In this document: one piece after another, positions 39,139-52,194 of the stretch
Layout of the letters: every line of letters starts with the position of its first letter
Numbering within the stretch: position 1 is the stretch's first letter
Assembly (NCBI GenBank): GCA_029204225.1
Contig: CM055100.1
Span: 32,703,645-32,767,644 of the forward strand
Direction: 5' to 3'
Origin: Diphasiastrum complanatum
Taxonomy: Eukaryota; Streptophyta; Lycopodiopsida; Lycopodiales; Lycopodiaceae
DNA: 64,000 nt
Made by a program: the position numbers and the translations under genes
The notes under the pieces: model-generated
Told to the model about the DNA's origin: nothing
What the model saw: only the letters and a program-made list of their open reading frames with translations
Databases searched by the model: none

Positions 39139-42100
39139 TTAATAGCGTGTCTTGAAGGCAGTGTAGTGTTTAAGATCTTGATATATGCCTTCAATAGACC
39201 CCAAGCCTGAAGCTACTGATACCACCAGGCAGATTATACTCAAAAGTTGCAGCCAAACCCACTTTGAGGTCCAAGGGGCAACCTTTTGCTGGTTTATGTA
39301 CATGGCAACCGGAAAGTAAACAGTCAAAGGCCAAAAGCAATACGCACCAATTAGTCCCACAATATCATTGAAGAATGGTAGAAGCATAGCAAGAAGGGTG
39401 GTGATGAGAACAAAAGCTGTTCGCCATATTAGACGAAACAACTTCACTGGCAGAAGTCCATATAAAGGCACATATATGGCGTAGCTGTTATGAATGAATG
39501 AGCTGTGTGGCCATAATTTACTGGCCCAGTTTTCAATAAGTGAAAAAAGTGGCTGAGTAAAAACCTGCACACATCAGCAGAACTTCAGTCAACTATCTCA
39601 AAGATACCCAAGTTTGGTCAATCTACAATATCCTCTACCATGTTTGATCAATATGCCACAACTGGATTCATATCAAGAATAGGGACAGTGGTTGTAGCGA
39701 TGCACAGTTACAATGGCATTTGATTGAACTGAAGATAAACATTATGATGCAGATCAACTTTCCCTTAAAGAATGTGATAGCAAATACCTGGTAGGCACCA
39801 ACCAAATGCACTATGATGCATGCATTCGCAAAATTGATAAGCCAATAGGGGTTATAGAATCCAAATCCAGTCAGAAGATTTCCAGGAGGACTGTTTCCAA
39901 AGGCTGCATATCCAAGACAGCCTATGGCCATGTAGAAAAAGGTCGTCGTGCTAACACCGATCAACGTTGCCTTCTTCATGGTTCTGTTCTCAGGAGGATT
40001 GTTTTCCAACGTATCCTGTGTAGAGAATGTAGTGTTCAGCAAATTTCACCAGAAGTTATGATATCCGTGGTTCTACTGATTTATAAATCATTGCAAGGAA
40101 AGACCAGTCACCAAAAGTACCTGAATTTCAATCAAAATTGCGGAAAATGAATAAGCAAAGGCAATGTTCCCGAGAGCCTGGAAAATCTGCCAAACTTTTC
40201 TGCCTCTTGAAAGTTGGGCAGCTCCATGTGCTATGCCGATCCCATCAATGGTGCCATGCGAGTGGCCACCCTCTGTAGTAGAACAAATAACCTCAGCAAA
40301 CCAGGCATTTTGCTACAACACATGCGATCATATCTAGTACTACGCTCAATTAACATAATGCGATCATATCTAGTACTACGTAATAACATAATGCTGAACG
40401 CATCTAGACATTAATCATTTCAAGGTTTACACTCATAACAATCAAGGTGCAGACGGTTTATCTGGATTCCCAATAAGAAAAACTGTTACAAGTCACTCTC
40501 GTATCATTTCGATTTAGATATTTGTTACATACCAAACGCTTTACCGATTCCAAGACCCAATCCAATAGAAGAGTAACTCAGAGACATGGCAGCTGCAATA
40601 ATTGATAACCACCAGATTCTATGGAAGTCTGGAATCTGAGAAAAAATTATCTGAATCGCTCCAAATGCGACCATGTAAGGGTTATTAGAAACATGGCAAG
40701 TGGAATGATCTCCTTGAGAGTGAAAACAATCGGACCGTTTGATTGCTCTGTCGAAGGCGCATGTACAGACTCGAATGTTAGCACATTGTTATGAGGCCAA
40801 CCACAACGTACATGAACTCTTCTACCGCAAACATAAAATAGTCACAATGATACCATCGGACTGACAACAATTGTAAGTCTAAGAAGAAACATGCCATTTG
40901 CTACACTCAACTTTTCATGTGATCAAGAGAGAACAGATTCCAAATATTTCAGTCAGCGCTACGAAAAGACGAATTTTAGCGAACAAAGTTTTAAGAGCTA
41001 CTTCTGGATTTTAAATTTATGCCAGGTCTAAATTTTATGGAGGGCGACAATATGTTAGGCCAAGAAAGCCTACACCATACTGGTTGAAGCAGTAATGGTG
41101 TATCCCACAGCAGTTGCCCATAGATTGGTGTACTGTACAAAGCCACAAAGCCGTACTTGGAGTGGACCTGTTGAAAACATTATCAGATTTTCTCAGCATT
41201 AAAAGCAGTACAACACACAAATTAGTGCTTCACCATTTGTCTCGCTAGAATCTGAGTCTAGTTATGCAAAATCTTTTCAAACGTAGTAGAAAAAGTTGTG
41301 AGCGAGATAGCTGCGCAAATTTTGTTTTCATGCACACCCAGATGTAGACTCTGTATTGAATTTTAATGTATGGAGTTATTTCTTGCAGAAGACATGTACA
41401 TAGGAACGGAAACTTCGACTCTGTAACTATCCCGTTTCTACGAATTAGAAATGTTCTTAAATCTTGAGCTAGAAAAAGTTACCGAGATTTGTTCTAACAG
41501 CGTCTATGTATGTGTAGTTCCGCTTCCCAGAAATCGGATTTGGAGATCTATAGCAATCAGCCAGTAATAGTGAAGTATAGTACGTTAGAAATGCAAAGAT
41601 TATCAAGATGAATGGCCCCGCAATCCATCCCATCTGGGCAACGCTCCACGCCAAAGAAAGTACCCCAGAACCGATCACTGCTGTTATAACATGCGCAGAA
41701 GCCGTCCACAGGTTTCCTGTGTTATACGCAATCGTAGAAACGGTGAGGTAAGCATCTACATTGTGTACTGATTTGGATAATTAAAAGAAGATCTGGACAG
41801 AAATGCCATTACTATTTTCCAGCAGAAGAAGTTAACAGACCATGGGATAAAGACATATCATTCTCCTTCTCTATGTTATCGGAGACTTTTCTTCAAATTA
41901 TACGTGGTGTCAACTCAATTATCCCAAAGCTGTTGCCAAAAAGTTTGCGACCCAAAAACAAAAACGAAGAAACAATCAATTGTTTGCTATTATAGATGGA
42001 AACACAGCAGCACTCTTACCCTCCATACATATTTCTCTAATGATGTATAGTCTAATCACCTCGATATCACATGATGTCACTATATTACTGCTTGCTTCAG

Positions 42101-42495
42101 AATCCAGATTTACCCTGCTTAAGAGACTTGAAAAAGAAATCTCAAAATGCATGCAGATAGAAGTTGCTATCTGAGGATAGGTGAAATGACTGGTGAATTG
42201 CAAATACATTTTTCTACGTTTGAAGTGATGTAAATTCTCCTCTCCGAGCTTTTCCACTGATTCATTTAGACCATGATTTGAGCTGATTCACTGAAATCAT
42301 TGTTTGACTCTATTTTTCCTTGACAAAGCCTTCCAATGTCATGTAAAAATCGGAACAAGAATCAATACCTGTGCGGCGAGGATGACCATCATCATCGTAT
42401 TCTCCGGAGTTATATGTTGAATGGTCCTTTCGTGTTGCACTCTCAGCCTCAGACGAGCTATGGCTGCTACGCTCGACTCCGTCCATTTGAACCAT
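39139..42495 (-). CDS. Amino acid permease (AAP/AAAP family), copy 2, seven exons
   Basis: On the minus strand the exons are 42495-42369, 41716-41483, 41167-41074, 40747-40533, 40272-40121, 40015-39788 and 39564-39139. They join in frame to 491 residues. Lengths 234, 94 and 215 equal those of copy 1, and 152 plus 228 equals its single 380-base exon. Family marks are GEYDDDGHPRRTG, ITAVIGSGVLSLAW, DCYRSPNP, NPYMVAFG, FAYSFSAILIEIQ, GNLLTGFGFYNPYWL and FFNDIVGLIGAYCFWPLTVY. It should be a proton-coupled amino acid importer of the plasma membrane, like other AAPs. All introns are GT-AG and no disabling change is seen. It converges with copy 1, so the pair probably arose by an inverted duplication later spread apart by about 14 kb of repeats. 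The extra intron (40120-40016) lies exactly after the IEIQ codons. Confidence 0.93.
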
Positions 42496-43553
42496 CCTCT
42501 AATTATTTTCAAGAATGTGGTAATACCAGGTTTAGTTAAAATGCTGTGCTGCAACTTGTGATTATATTCGATGGTTGGCACTTTTGGTACAAAACTTAGG
42601 CTTATAAGGACTAATATGGTATAAACCTGACAGTTGATGCCGAAAATAAGCAGGAGGTGCCCGGCCTATTTGCCGAAAGGCGTTTAGTTTCTTTGGCTCC
42701 TATATTCATGAAATCATCCAGACACTAGAGATGAGAGAGCGCGAGACCACAGACCACGCATAAGCTATGTATACTAGCAACAATCTAAACGTACACCGTT
42801 GTAAGAAAAGCTGCTATGTTATTATCAAGAAATATCTCGTTGTACAGGAGCAACAGCAAAGCTTAACATTCAGGGTTAGTTTCAACAGCACTTCAAGTTT
42901 CCGAAGCCTAATTACTAGCTTTGCACGGAGGAGAGCGGCCGGCTTGTAAGGGAACATGACAAACACATTATATGATGAATGCTTTCAGAATGGTGAACAT
43001 TATGCGGTAGATAACCATGCTGCAATTGCTAATGCAGTATACTATTGCTATTTCATGCTACAAGAAAACTGCATGTAGCTAGCTAGCTAATCGAGGATTC
43101 TTGATAAAAGGAATCATAACATGTCACAAATCACTCCCACCTCGTTTGACCGCTTCAAATTATTACCGTAGCACGAAGATGCATAATTGAATCACAATGC
43201 ATGGAAAACACTAAGCAAAGTTGCGTTCATGTCTGATAGCTTTCGTGATATGAAAGAAATTGTAAACTCGACCTTGGAAGACAGTGATCAACTATCCAAA
43301 AACCACATTAATGGTTGCGACCATCCACGCATATCATGCATCCAGATTCTTCATATTTGATGCAGGAGGCTAAAAATTTGTTGAGATTGTAGCATAATAA
43401 TGGCCCGGCTAATCAGATTCAAGAAGAGGAAAGAGAAAAATGGATCGTAAAAAGATAGTGAAGCAGCGTAAGGGAGTGGGACTCCCATAAGCACGATCTT
43501 ATAATTTTCACGCCCTCGGCAGGCCCCGACCAGCAACGAAGGCATTCCCCTAT
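42496..43553. other. Upstream region of permease 2
   Basis: Expected to hold the promoter. TTATA-like motifs near 42600-42635 on the minus strand are too ambiguous to call. No other gene. Confidence 0.4.
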
Positions 43554-43861
43554 GTAATGCCGTTGTGCGAAGTTTTTTTTTTTTTTCGATTTTTTGCCGT
43601 TTTTTTTTGGCAAATTTTTTTACGTTTGTGGTGGAATGTGGATGTGGACAGCCAATGACGGGCTGCCACATAGCACATGCACATTCCACCGAAGAGAGGA
43701 GAGAGAACGTGCATTCCACCGGAGAGAGGAGAGAGGAGAGAAAATGAATTCCACGGAGAGAGGAGAGAGAATGACAGATTTCTAGGAGAGAAAATTGGAT
43801 GGACATTATGCTCCTGGAGGTGGTCCCAAAATACAAAGGACACCTGAGCACATGGCATTAC
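43554..43861. mobile_element. TIR element, copy 1, with a GAGAGA minisatellite inside
   Basis: The left end GTAATGCCGTTGTGCGAAG and the right end GAGCACATGGCATTAC are inverted repeats. The right third (GGATGGACATTATGCTCCTGG..ATACAAAGGACACC) is shared with copy 2 at 44374-44512. The interior differs by an added segment including about three units of CATTCCACCGGAGAGAGGAG (43681-43775). No transposase is encoded. Confidence 0.65.
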
Positions 43862-44373
43862 GTTTTATGAAGATCATGGATTTGATAATGGTTGTTCTGA
43901 GGCTCATTGTAGCGAGATATAATGGCTTCAAGTCCTATTGTCAAGCCAACGGTACTAGAGATTCAGAGGACGAGACATTATATCCTTATTGTGGGCCAAC
44001 AAACACCCATTATCGTCCGTGATGTGTGCCACAAAAAAAATTTCAAAAGCAATAAAAGAAAATCATTTTTAAGATTACATTAATGATTCCTTCCATGAGG
44101 GTTACTTATTTTATAATATTCCATCCATGAGACCTCTATATTTTCAAGATTCCATCCATTAGCATTTTTTATTTTGAGGGCTCCTATTATTATGCCCTAG
44201 GTAATGGTGGTCCTCATACTTAATTTGGATCGTTGATTCAAGTAAGATCTAAATAGACACACATTATGTGGGGGGAAGGCCCTATATGAGGGCCCTCCTT
44301 GCTGGGAGAGCCCTCGCCCGAGGGCAGGCCTCGACCAACAAGGAAGGCCCGAGGACTTCGGGCCTTCCCTTGC

Positions 44374-44512
44374 GTAATGCCATTGTGCGAAGGTTTTTTT
44401 TTCGGTTTTTTCGGGCCGTGCGGCCTTACCGTACAGCCGAAAAATTGGATGGACATTATGCTCCTGGAAGTGGTCTCAAAATACAAAGGACACCTTGAGC
44501 ACAATGCATTAC
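44374..44512. mobile_element. TIR element, copy 2 (139 bp)
   Basis: The left end GTAATGCCATTGTGCGAAGG and the right end CCTTGAGCACAATGCATTAC are imperfect inverted repeats of about 18 bp. The left flank (GGGCAGGCCTCGACCAACAAGG) also resembles the flank of copy 1 (GGCAGGCCCCGACCAGCAACG). The two copies may therefore be parts of a larger duplicated unit. Confidence 0.65.
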
Positions 44513-45412
44513 GTATGGGGACTTGCTTTTTCTCATGATGAAAATAAAATCAAATAGGCATTTGCATCTATGAAATTCAACCTATTAGAGTTCATACATT
44601 CTGCGAGTAAATGGAATGCAACTTTTGTGAGTTTTTTGTTCTAGAAAATAATTATGACAAGCATTGATTCCATAAGCACAACACATATCACACACAAGAT
44701 AAAATAATTTACAATCAACTAGTAAATGTACTTGTTTGGAGGTGTACAGTTGATCATTAATTTACTACAATAAAATATTAAAATTTCACAATTATAGCTT
44801 GACTAGTTTCTTGTAATTTTTTCCATGTAATGTGATGATGTGGCATTGGCCATGTGGATAGATGCTTAGACAAATTTCACAGTTTTTTTCTTGGAGAGAA
44901 TATAGGACTCTAATTAGCAATTTTTACATTGTTAAGGGATCTCACTCTCATGAGGTTAACATTAGGACTGATGGGCCATCTTAGGGTTCTTATTTTAGGG
45001 TTAGATCAAATGTGGTTGGGCAGAAGCCCTAAAACCTAGATCTAAGTTGCTCTTGTATAGAGATCATTGTAAATCATGATCTAATTTGATGTAGAAATCA
45101 AGATTTTCAACTTCCAAAACATTGTTTTGATGTGGCGAGTTTAAGGATTATCCCACAGTGGATCTTGAGTGTTTATCGCATTGATTGGAAGCTATTTGAA
45201 GTTATTTTAGGATGGGATAGCTTGTTGTACCATCAGATCTATATTCGATTCAAATCTATGAATGAGAGTGATTTCTTATTCACTCTTTTTTAGAATCATA
45301 TGCTTAATATCCATAACAGTTGCCTATAAAGCTTGTGTTTAGGTCATTATAAACACATAAGCTGCATCTACAGCCCAGGGTATGATCCATACGAATATGA
45401 CATCAGATGTAT
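44513..45412. other. AT-rich intergenic, no gene seen
   Basis: No credible frame or element boundary. Confidence 0.45.
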
Positions 45413-45620
45413 AATGCAAACTAATACATGAAATAATATGTTCTGAGTGACGATGTACCATCTTAGATGAGATGAGAATATTTACATGAAATCATAAGGT
45501 TTTTACAATCTGCATTAATGCAAACTAATACATGAAATGATATGTTCGCAGTGATTATGTACCGTCTTAGATGAGATGAGAATACTTACATGAAATCATA
45601 AGCTTTTTACAGTCTGCGTT
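45413..45620. repeat. 104-bp tandem duplication
   Basis: Units 45413-45516 and 45517-45620 are nearly identical: AATGCAAACTAATACATGAAA, CTTAGATGAGATGAGAATA and ACATGAAATCATAAG in each. Confidence 0.95.
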
Positions 45621-45951
45621 AGCCACATGTATAAAATATCAACAAGTCAATCAACTTAGAATTTGCTTTGCACAGGAACACAGATCATACTACACAGTAA
45701 CATAGACAGAAAACACTCTCCACAGCAAGCTCACATAGCAACTGTATTTCTCAAAATGAAATTACACTGTACATATAGTTGTTCACTCAGGCAACTCATG
45801 CATCACCTAGGTTGCCGTTGGCGGGACGCGTGTCCCGTCGACTTGCCTCGTGGCAAGGCCAACTGATCCTTATCAACTGACAGGACCCACAGTACAGTAG
45901 CATAGTGATTCTACTTTAATTCTGATTCCCTCCCTTAAAGTAGAGTCTACT
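45621..45951 (-). other. Probable 3' flank or LTR of copia element G, with hairpins
   Basis: The pyrimidine run CCCTCCCTT (about 45929) could be the polypurine tract of the minus-strand element to the right, with a 3' LTR left of it. The hairpins CGGGACGCGTGTCCCG (45822-45837) and TTGCCTCGTGGCAA (45843-45856) lie here. I found no matching LTR near 50.75 kb, so the LTR assignment is open. Confidence 0.3.
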
Positions 45952-48900
45952 TTATACAGTCATATACATAGCTTTGAAGTTGAAAAACTTTAAGTACAAA
46001 AAGCTTTGATCTAAACTTATCACACTTTTCTTCAACAAGTGGCTTAGTGAAATATCAGCTAGTTGTTCTTCTGTGCTACAATGAACAACATGAATTTCAC
46101 GACTCAACAGCCTCTCACGTATAAAGTGATACTGAATCTCAATGTGTTTAGTTCTCGAATGGAACACTGGATTCTTTGCTAGCTGAATGCCACTCTGACT
46201 GTCGCTATGTAAAGTCGTAGGATTTTTCTGCTTCATGCCAATTTCTTCCAAGATTTGTCTCAACCATATAGCTTCCTGTGCTGCACTACACATTGCCTTA
46301 TACTCCGCTTCTGTGGTGGAAAGAGCAATTGTACTTTGCTTCTTACTAGACCAGAAAAAGCAACTACCACAAAACTGGAATACATACCCTGTGGTGGATC
46401 TACGATCATCATAGTCACCTCCCCAATCCGCATCCACATAGCCACACAACTCAGGTAAACCATCATGCTTCCTGTAAATCAAGCCATAATCTGAAGTGCC
46501 TTTCACATAACGCAAAATGCGTTTAGCTGCCTTCCAATGCATTTCCGTAGGTGCTGTCATAAACTGACTTACAATGCCAACAACATAGCATATATCTGGT
46601 CTAGTCGTGGTAAGGTAAATCAAGCTTCCTACTAACTGTCTATACAGCGTAGCATCAAATGACAGTGACTCATCAAGCTTAGAAAGCTTTTTCAATAGGA
46701 GTATTCATTGGTTTGCAATCCTGCAACCTAAACCTGTGCAGCAACTCTTTGACATACTTCACCTATGTTAAACCCACTTCATGTCCTTTTTGCCACACCT
46801 CTACTCCAAGGCAATAATGCATTAGGCTGAGATCTGTCATCTCGAATTGTTCCCTGAGGTCTTTCTTGACCATGTCTATCATCTCTTGATTATTTCCCGT
46901 AATAATCAAGTCATCAACATAAAGAGCAATCAAGGCAACCATATCATCAAAGCATAAGACATAGATTTGGATCAGAATGTGTTCTCACCATCCCCTTTGA
47001 ACGAAAGTCGGCATCAATCCTGCTATACCACGCACGTGGTGCTTGTTTAAGACCATAAAGTACTTTCTTCAAGCGACATACTTTATTTTCCTATTCCTTC
47101 ACTACAAAGCCTTCAGGTTGATCCATGAACACCTCTTCTTCCAACTCACCATTTAGAAAAGCAAATTTCACATCCATCTGATGCAAAGGCCAACCAAAAT
47201 GTGAAGCTAAAGCAACAAGTAGACGTAGAGTATTTCACTTACATACCGGCGCAAAGGTCTCCTCACAGTCGATGCCTTTACTTTGTGCATACCCTTTGAT
47301 CACCAATCTTGCCTTGTGCTTTGCTATACTTCCATCTGCATGGTACTTAGTCCTGTATACCCTTTTGCAACCAATGGATTTCTTGCCAACTGGTGGTTCT
47401 ACTAAGTCCCATGTGCTATGCTTAGCAATTGACTCCTCCTCCTCTCTCATGGCCTTGACCCAAATGTCATCATCCTTCACTTCACCATAAGTCGAAAGTT
47501 CTTTGCTTTGAATAATGCTATATAAGATAGCATAATTTGCTTCGTACCTTTCAGGTTGAGTCTTCTCTCTTGTTGATCTTCGTAGCTCTCCCTGGCTAGA
47601 TGATCCTGGAAAGTCATCCATGTCGCGGCTCTCCAACAATCTTTCAAACCACTTAGGGACCTTCCTATCAGGTGATCGGCTTCTTGGTAAAAATGTATCC
47701 CACGGTACATCCTTCTCCTTGCGTTTGTCACCTGCAACTTCAATCCTTCTTGCACCAAAAGATTTGTCCCTACCTCTCCAACTTGTCTCTTGAGGTTGAG
47801 TAGTAGTATCTTGAGATGTATCCCCATGTTCATCACTCGGAAGGTCAATGAATGGATCATCATTAGGTGGTATCCTCACTATACCATCTTTCCCACTGGA
47901 TGTGTCTATCTTCTCAGCATCCTCGTCTTCATACATCTTGGATTCATCAAAGATAACATCACGACTTATATGGATTTTTTTTTCCACTGGATTAAAACAT
48001 CTATAGCCCTTCACACGATCATCATATCCTAGGAATATGCACTTGATAGCTTTCACATCAAGTTTACATCTCTCCTCCTTAGGAATGTGTACAAAGGCCT
48101 TACATCCAAAGATTCGCAAGTGGTTCACCTTTGGCTTCTTCTTCGTGAATGCTTCCTCAGGTATTATCTTTGGTATGGCAATGGTAGGACTTCTATTTTG
48201 AGGATAGATTGTCGTAGTGCATGCTTCTGACCAAAAATCTTTTGGTAGTTTCACTCAGCTAGCATAGATCTGGCACTTTTCACAATCGTACAATTCTTGC
48301 GCTCAGCTACACCATTGAGAGCAGGAGTATGAGCTTGCGTAAATTGTCTTTTAATCCCACATTGATCACAAAGATCATTGAAGTCATTAGACTTGTCCTC
48401 ACCTCCACTATCTGATCTTAGGACTTTGATCTTCCTACCTATCTGATTTTCGACCAATGCTTTGAAGCTCTTGAAGTTGTCAAATGCATCTGATTTCTTT
48501 TTCAAGAAGTAGATCCACGTCTTACGTGACATATCATCGATAAAGGTCATGAAATAGAAGGCTTTACCTAAGGACATAGTCCTCATAGGTCCGCATAAAT
48601 CTGTGTGGATTAAATCCAGGATGTTCTTTGCTCTTGCAACACCCCCTTTATTGAACTTCTCTCGATGCTGCTTCCCATATACACAAGATTCGCACATCAA
48701 TTTCAAGTGATCTTCTATGGTAGGCAATCCTGTTACCATCTCCAATTTTCTCATCTAACTGAGGCTTCCCAGGTTCAAGTGACCAAGCCTCTTATGCCAC
48801 AACTCAGTTTGCGATGGAATGGACGATACAAGTCCATGTTGCCCCTTGATTGTAGCATTCAACCTATACAATTTTGTATTGAGCTCCCTTACTCCATCTA

Positions 48901-49928
48901 CAATAACTTTGAACTTTTGGTTCACATCCTTCACAAATCAACGATCATGGGCAAATTCTACTTTCAACTTTTGATCAGTAATGACTCCAACAGAAAGTAG
49001 ATTTTTCTTCAAACCTGGTACGTAAAGTACCTCCCTAATCATCCTGCTTTTGCCATCAAGTAGTTGGATTGAAATGGTGCCTATCCCCTTGATCTTGCAC
49101 ACCTCACCATTTGCTTGTGAAACGGATGTTCCATTATCCAACACTTTCAAACTACTGAATCAATTCTTGTTACATGTCATGTATCTTGTGGCTCCCGAGT
49201 CAATATACCATGCTTGATCATCTTCATTAGATGACAATGCAAATATGAAGATGCTAGAGTCTTCAATCTCACCCTCATCGACAAGGTTACCTGCTTGTTT
49301 TGGTTTCTCGTTGCCTTGTTTCGCCAGGAATTTGTGACATTCACTCTTCCAATGGCCCTTTTTACCACAATGGAAGCACTTGTCTTTCTTCTTAGTTTTA
49401 TTGAAAGATCCCTCGTCCTCCTGAGACTTGGCAAATTACTGTTTAGACTTCTTCTTGCCCTTGCCCTTGCCTTGTTTTTGGCGTGTCGCAAGTGCCTGAT
49501 CGTCAGTATTTTGACGTCTAGCTTTCACTATTTCTCGTTGTTGCTCTTCCTGCATCAAGATTCATGTGAGCTCGTCAGATGCGGGCACTATTCAGCTTTG
49601 ACTTCAGAAACATGATTCTTGACGGATTTGACGTCTCGAACTGCTCCTTTAGCACATCCCATGCCTGTCTGGGTGTAACAACATCACAAATGTGGGTAAT
49701 GATGTGGTCCTTCACTGACAAGTTAATGAAGGTCAAAGCTTTACTCATCTTTTTATCGAACACTTTGATATCCGCTTCATTTGGCGGCCTTCTCTCATCA
49801 CCTGTGATGACTTCCCACACGTCTTTCTCCATCAGTATGTTTTTCATTTTGAATTTCCACACTGCATAGTTGGAAATCCCGTCCAATTTGCTACTTTCAC
49901 TCAAAATGAACTCTCCCATGTTTGTCAT
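45952..49928 (-). pseudogene. Copia element G: gag, protease, integrase, RT, RNase H, all decayed
   Basis: Minus-strand order is the copia order. Gag starts at 49928 (MTNMGEFILSES) and reaches a CCHC knuckle CFHCGKKGHWKSEC near 49350. Protease AWYIDSGATRYM lies near 49200, followed by a TGA. The integrase zinc region (HKRLGH..CESC) has a TAG. The integrase core (48754-48251) has HTDLCG, LRSDSGGE and NGVAERKN. A frameshift at 48252 leads to the C-terminal and linker region (48254-47235), ending at EETFAPVCK. RT continues in broken frames with YVDDLIITG at about 46922-46899. RNase H (46695-45952) is intact, with YVDADWGG, TEAEYKA and LHSDSQSGIQLA. Several stops fit C-to-T change on one strand or the other. 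Confidence 0.9.
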
Positions 49929-50741
49929 CGCAAAACTACTTGAAACTTTTGTCGTAGGCTAAAAACAGTATGTTGAGGCCAACAGTGATGTCAGAAGTTG
50001 AAAATAATGACCTGCACTTTTTCCCTTACCAGGCCACTCACCGCTTTTCCACCAATTTGAAAGCCAAATCGGCGTCGCCTTCCGAAATGCACTCAATCGT
50101 CAACTCCCAACAACGTGCCCAGTGGAATGGTGAAATCACTTCTGGCGCGCTCCGAACACTTTCTCCGCTGCAATCACTCTGTTTTGCTGTACCGTACTTG
50201 CAGGTACAGTCCGGGTGCCCTTCGTTTGGAGGTTATAGCCTTTCGTTTGGGTCAAAACGGGCAAAGGACCCAAAAATAGGGACTTATCTAGTTTTTGAGC
50301 TGTTTCTTCACCTTGAAGAAACTTCACTCTTCACTTGTGAAGGGACCCAACTCCAGTTTTAGTCTGAAAATTTTTAATGAAGCTGAAGGACAAAATGCAC
50401 TATATTTCTTCAGGGCCCTCTTCAACAACCCTTTAGACTCCATCCAATGGTTGATTCTGATCCAACTGTGGATATCTCTTCTGGATAGCACGAACTGAGC
50501 CGTTGATCTTGTAGCTTCTCTATCCAACAGATCTGAGCACTCTTGTGCACTAATGGAGAGTCTTGTAAGCACTACCCACTCCGAAACGCTATGGTTTCAC
50601 CCTGGTTCCACGTGCGAATAGTCCGCGACCTCCCTGTCTACGACCGCGCCTCCCCAAGCTACCTGTCGCTTGATCAAACTCGCCTACGGATCGATTTGAG
50701 CATGATCTGAGGCCTGGAGCAGGGTTGCCCTACTGATACCA
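49929..50741 (-). other. Leader and probable PBS of copia element G
   Basis: About 800 bp lie between gag and ACTGATACCA (50732-50741), whose complement TGGTATCAGT fits the start of the initiator tRNA-Met PBS. The 5' LTR would start right of it (TGTAGAGTGTTCAG). No copy of that start was found beside the 3' end, so the LTR pair is unresolved. Confidence 0.45.
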
Positions 50742-52194
50742 AGTCTGTAGAGTGTTCAGTCATGAAATTCCGTGGAGAAACGTTGATTTTAGCTCAACTT
50801 GAAAAAGTGGCTTTTTTCACCTTTTACAGCAAATCTGCTAGGTTAACTGTCTGGAGACGAATCTCTGACATAAATCTCAGAATCTCTCCATGGTTGGTTG
50901 ACAATGTAATTAGCTTCCTTCCTGTCCTTACGGCATCCAAAACAGTGCACAAACATCGAAGAAATCACCAGTTATGTATAAAAAACCGTAACCCCAAACC
51001 CAGTTTCAATTTTCAACTGGCTTCAAAATTGTCAATTTTTCACCAAATTTTTCCCTGTCTGATGCTATGCACAGGCTAATAATCCCTCTGTTGAGCTTGG
51101 CAAGCCTCTATAAACTAGAAACCATGCACCAATGCTTCTCTTTCCGTCTTCAACCCGCCGTAAACCCCGAACTCTCAGAAGACAGTTCATATGTTTGCTT
51201 TTTTGTTTAGAAGTATGTAGAAAATATGTTTTATAAACATAACAACAGAGTTTCAAAAATTGTTTTTCTCATAGGAAGTAGAAAGCAAACTACAAAAGTT
51301 GTTATGGACTTGCCTATTGCCCAGAAAAATGAGTTTTTTCTACTTATGTTTTACAGAGTGTGAAATAATGTGATTTCAAGCCTTATGCTTTGCACCAAAT
51401 TACAACTTCTGCATTCACTCAACGGCTTAAAGAAAGAGTGAAACTGACTGGCATTACGCTACTGAAATCACCAACAGTTTTGTTTAATAACATGTTGAAA
51501 ATGTTCCATAGTTATGCCATAAAACAGCTTTGTTTCGTAGCATAAACAAATGGGAAATAAATAGGTGATACATCCACTGACGAAATTCCATCCACATTCA
51601 AAAGCTTCATATTCTTTTGCTGATATCAATTCACATGCAGGTGTTCATCAAGCTTGCTTAATAACATTGTGCATGTTTTTTTATTAGAATTAGATTTTCT
51701 TCGATGTTCTGACTTGACGTCTCTATTGCGAGGATGTTGCTTCATACAACCCACATGCACAATGCACATAATTGAATATACTATGCCCTCATCTCCTACT
51801 CCTAAGCCTCCAAAGTATGCCTCATCTGCGTGTAGGTTACTTTGTAAGGTTCATCATCATTGGGGAGTTGTAGACGATGGTTGTTGGTGTAAATTGTTGT
51901 CCACAATATAGACAATGCCACCTGCAATGTGTATGCCTTGTGAGCTGCCACACCAATGACATTGGTGTCTACTAGCTGCACCTATGTTCAGATGGTAGTG
52001 ATTGTTGAGGCATGATCACTGGAAAAAGAAAAGCAACAATAATACCCAAAACTATTCATGGCTTTACTTAGAACTGTGTGCTACTGTTCAAAGTGATTGT
52101 CAAGCAGTAATGGCTACATGGACTGAAATATAGAAACACAAAAGAAACAATCATGGGTTTAGGGTCTAATTTCACTACGGTTTGGCTTGGCAAT
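50742..52194. other. Possible 5' LTR of element G, then intergenic sequence
   Basis: No gene is recognised. The first few hundred bases may be LTR. The rest is AT-rich. Confidence 0.35.

Noticed and set aside
43351-43858. 166- and 102-codon minus-strand frames
   Set aside because: They overlap the TIR element and its GAGAGA minisatellite. Composition is repeat-driven.
45621-51100. A matched LTR pair for copia element G
   Set aside because: Sequences beside the likely polypurine tract and beside the likely PBS do not resemble each other, so no LTR pair is claimed.
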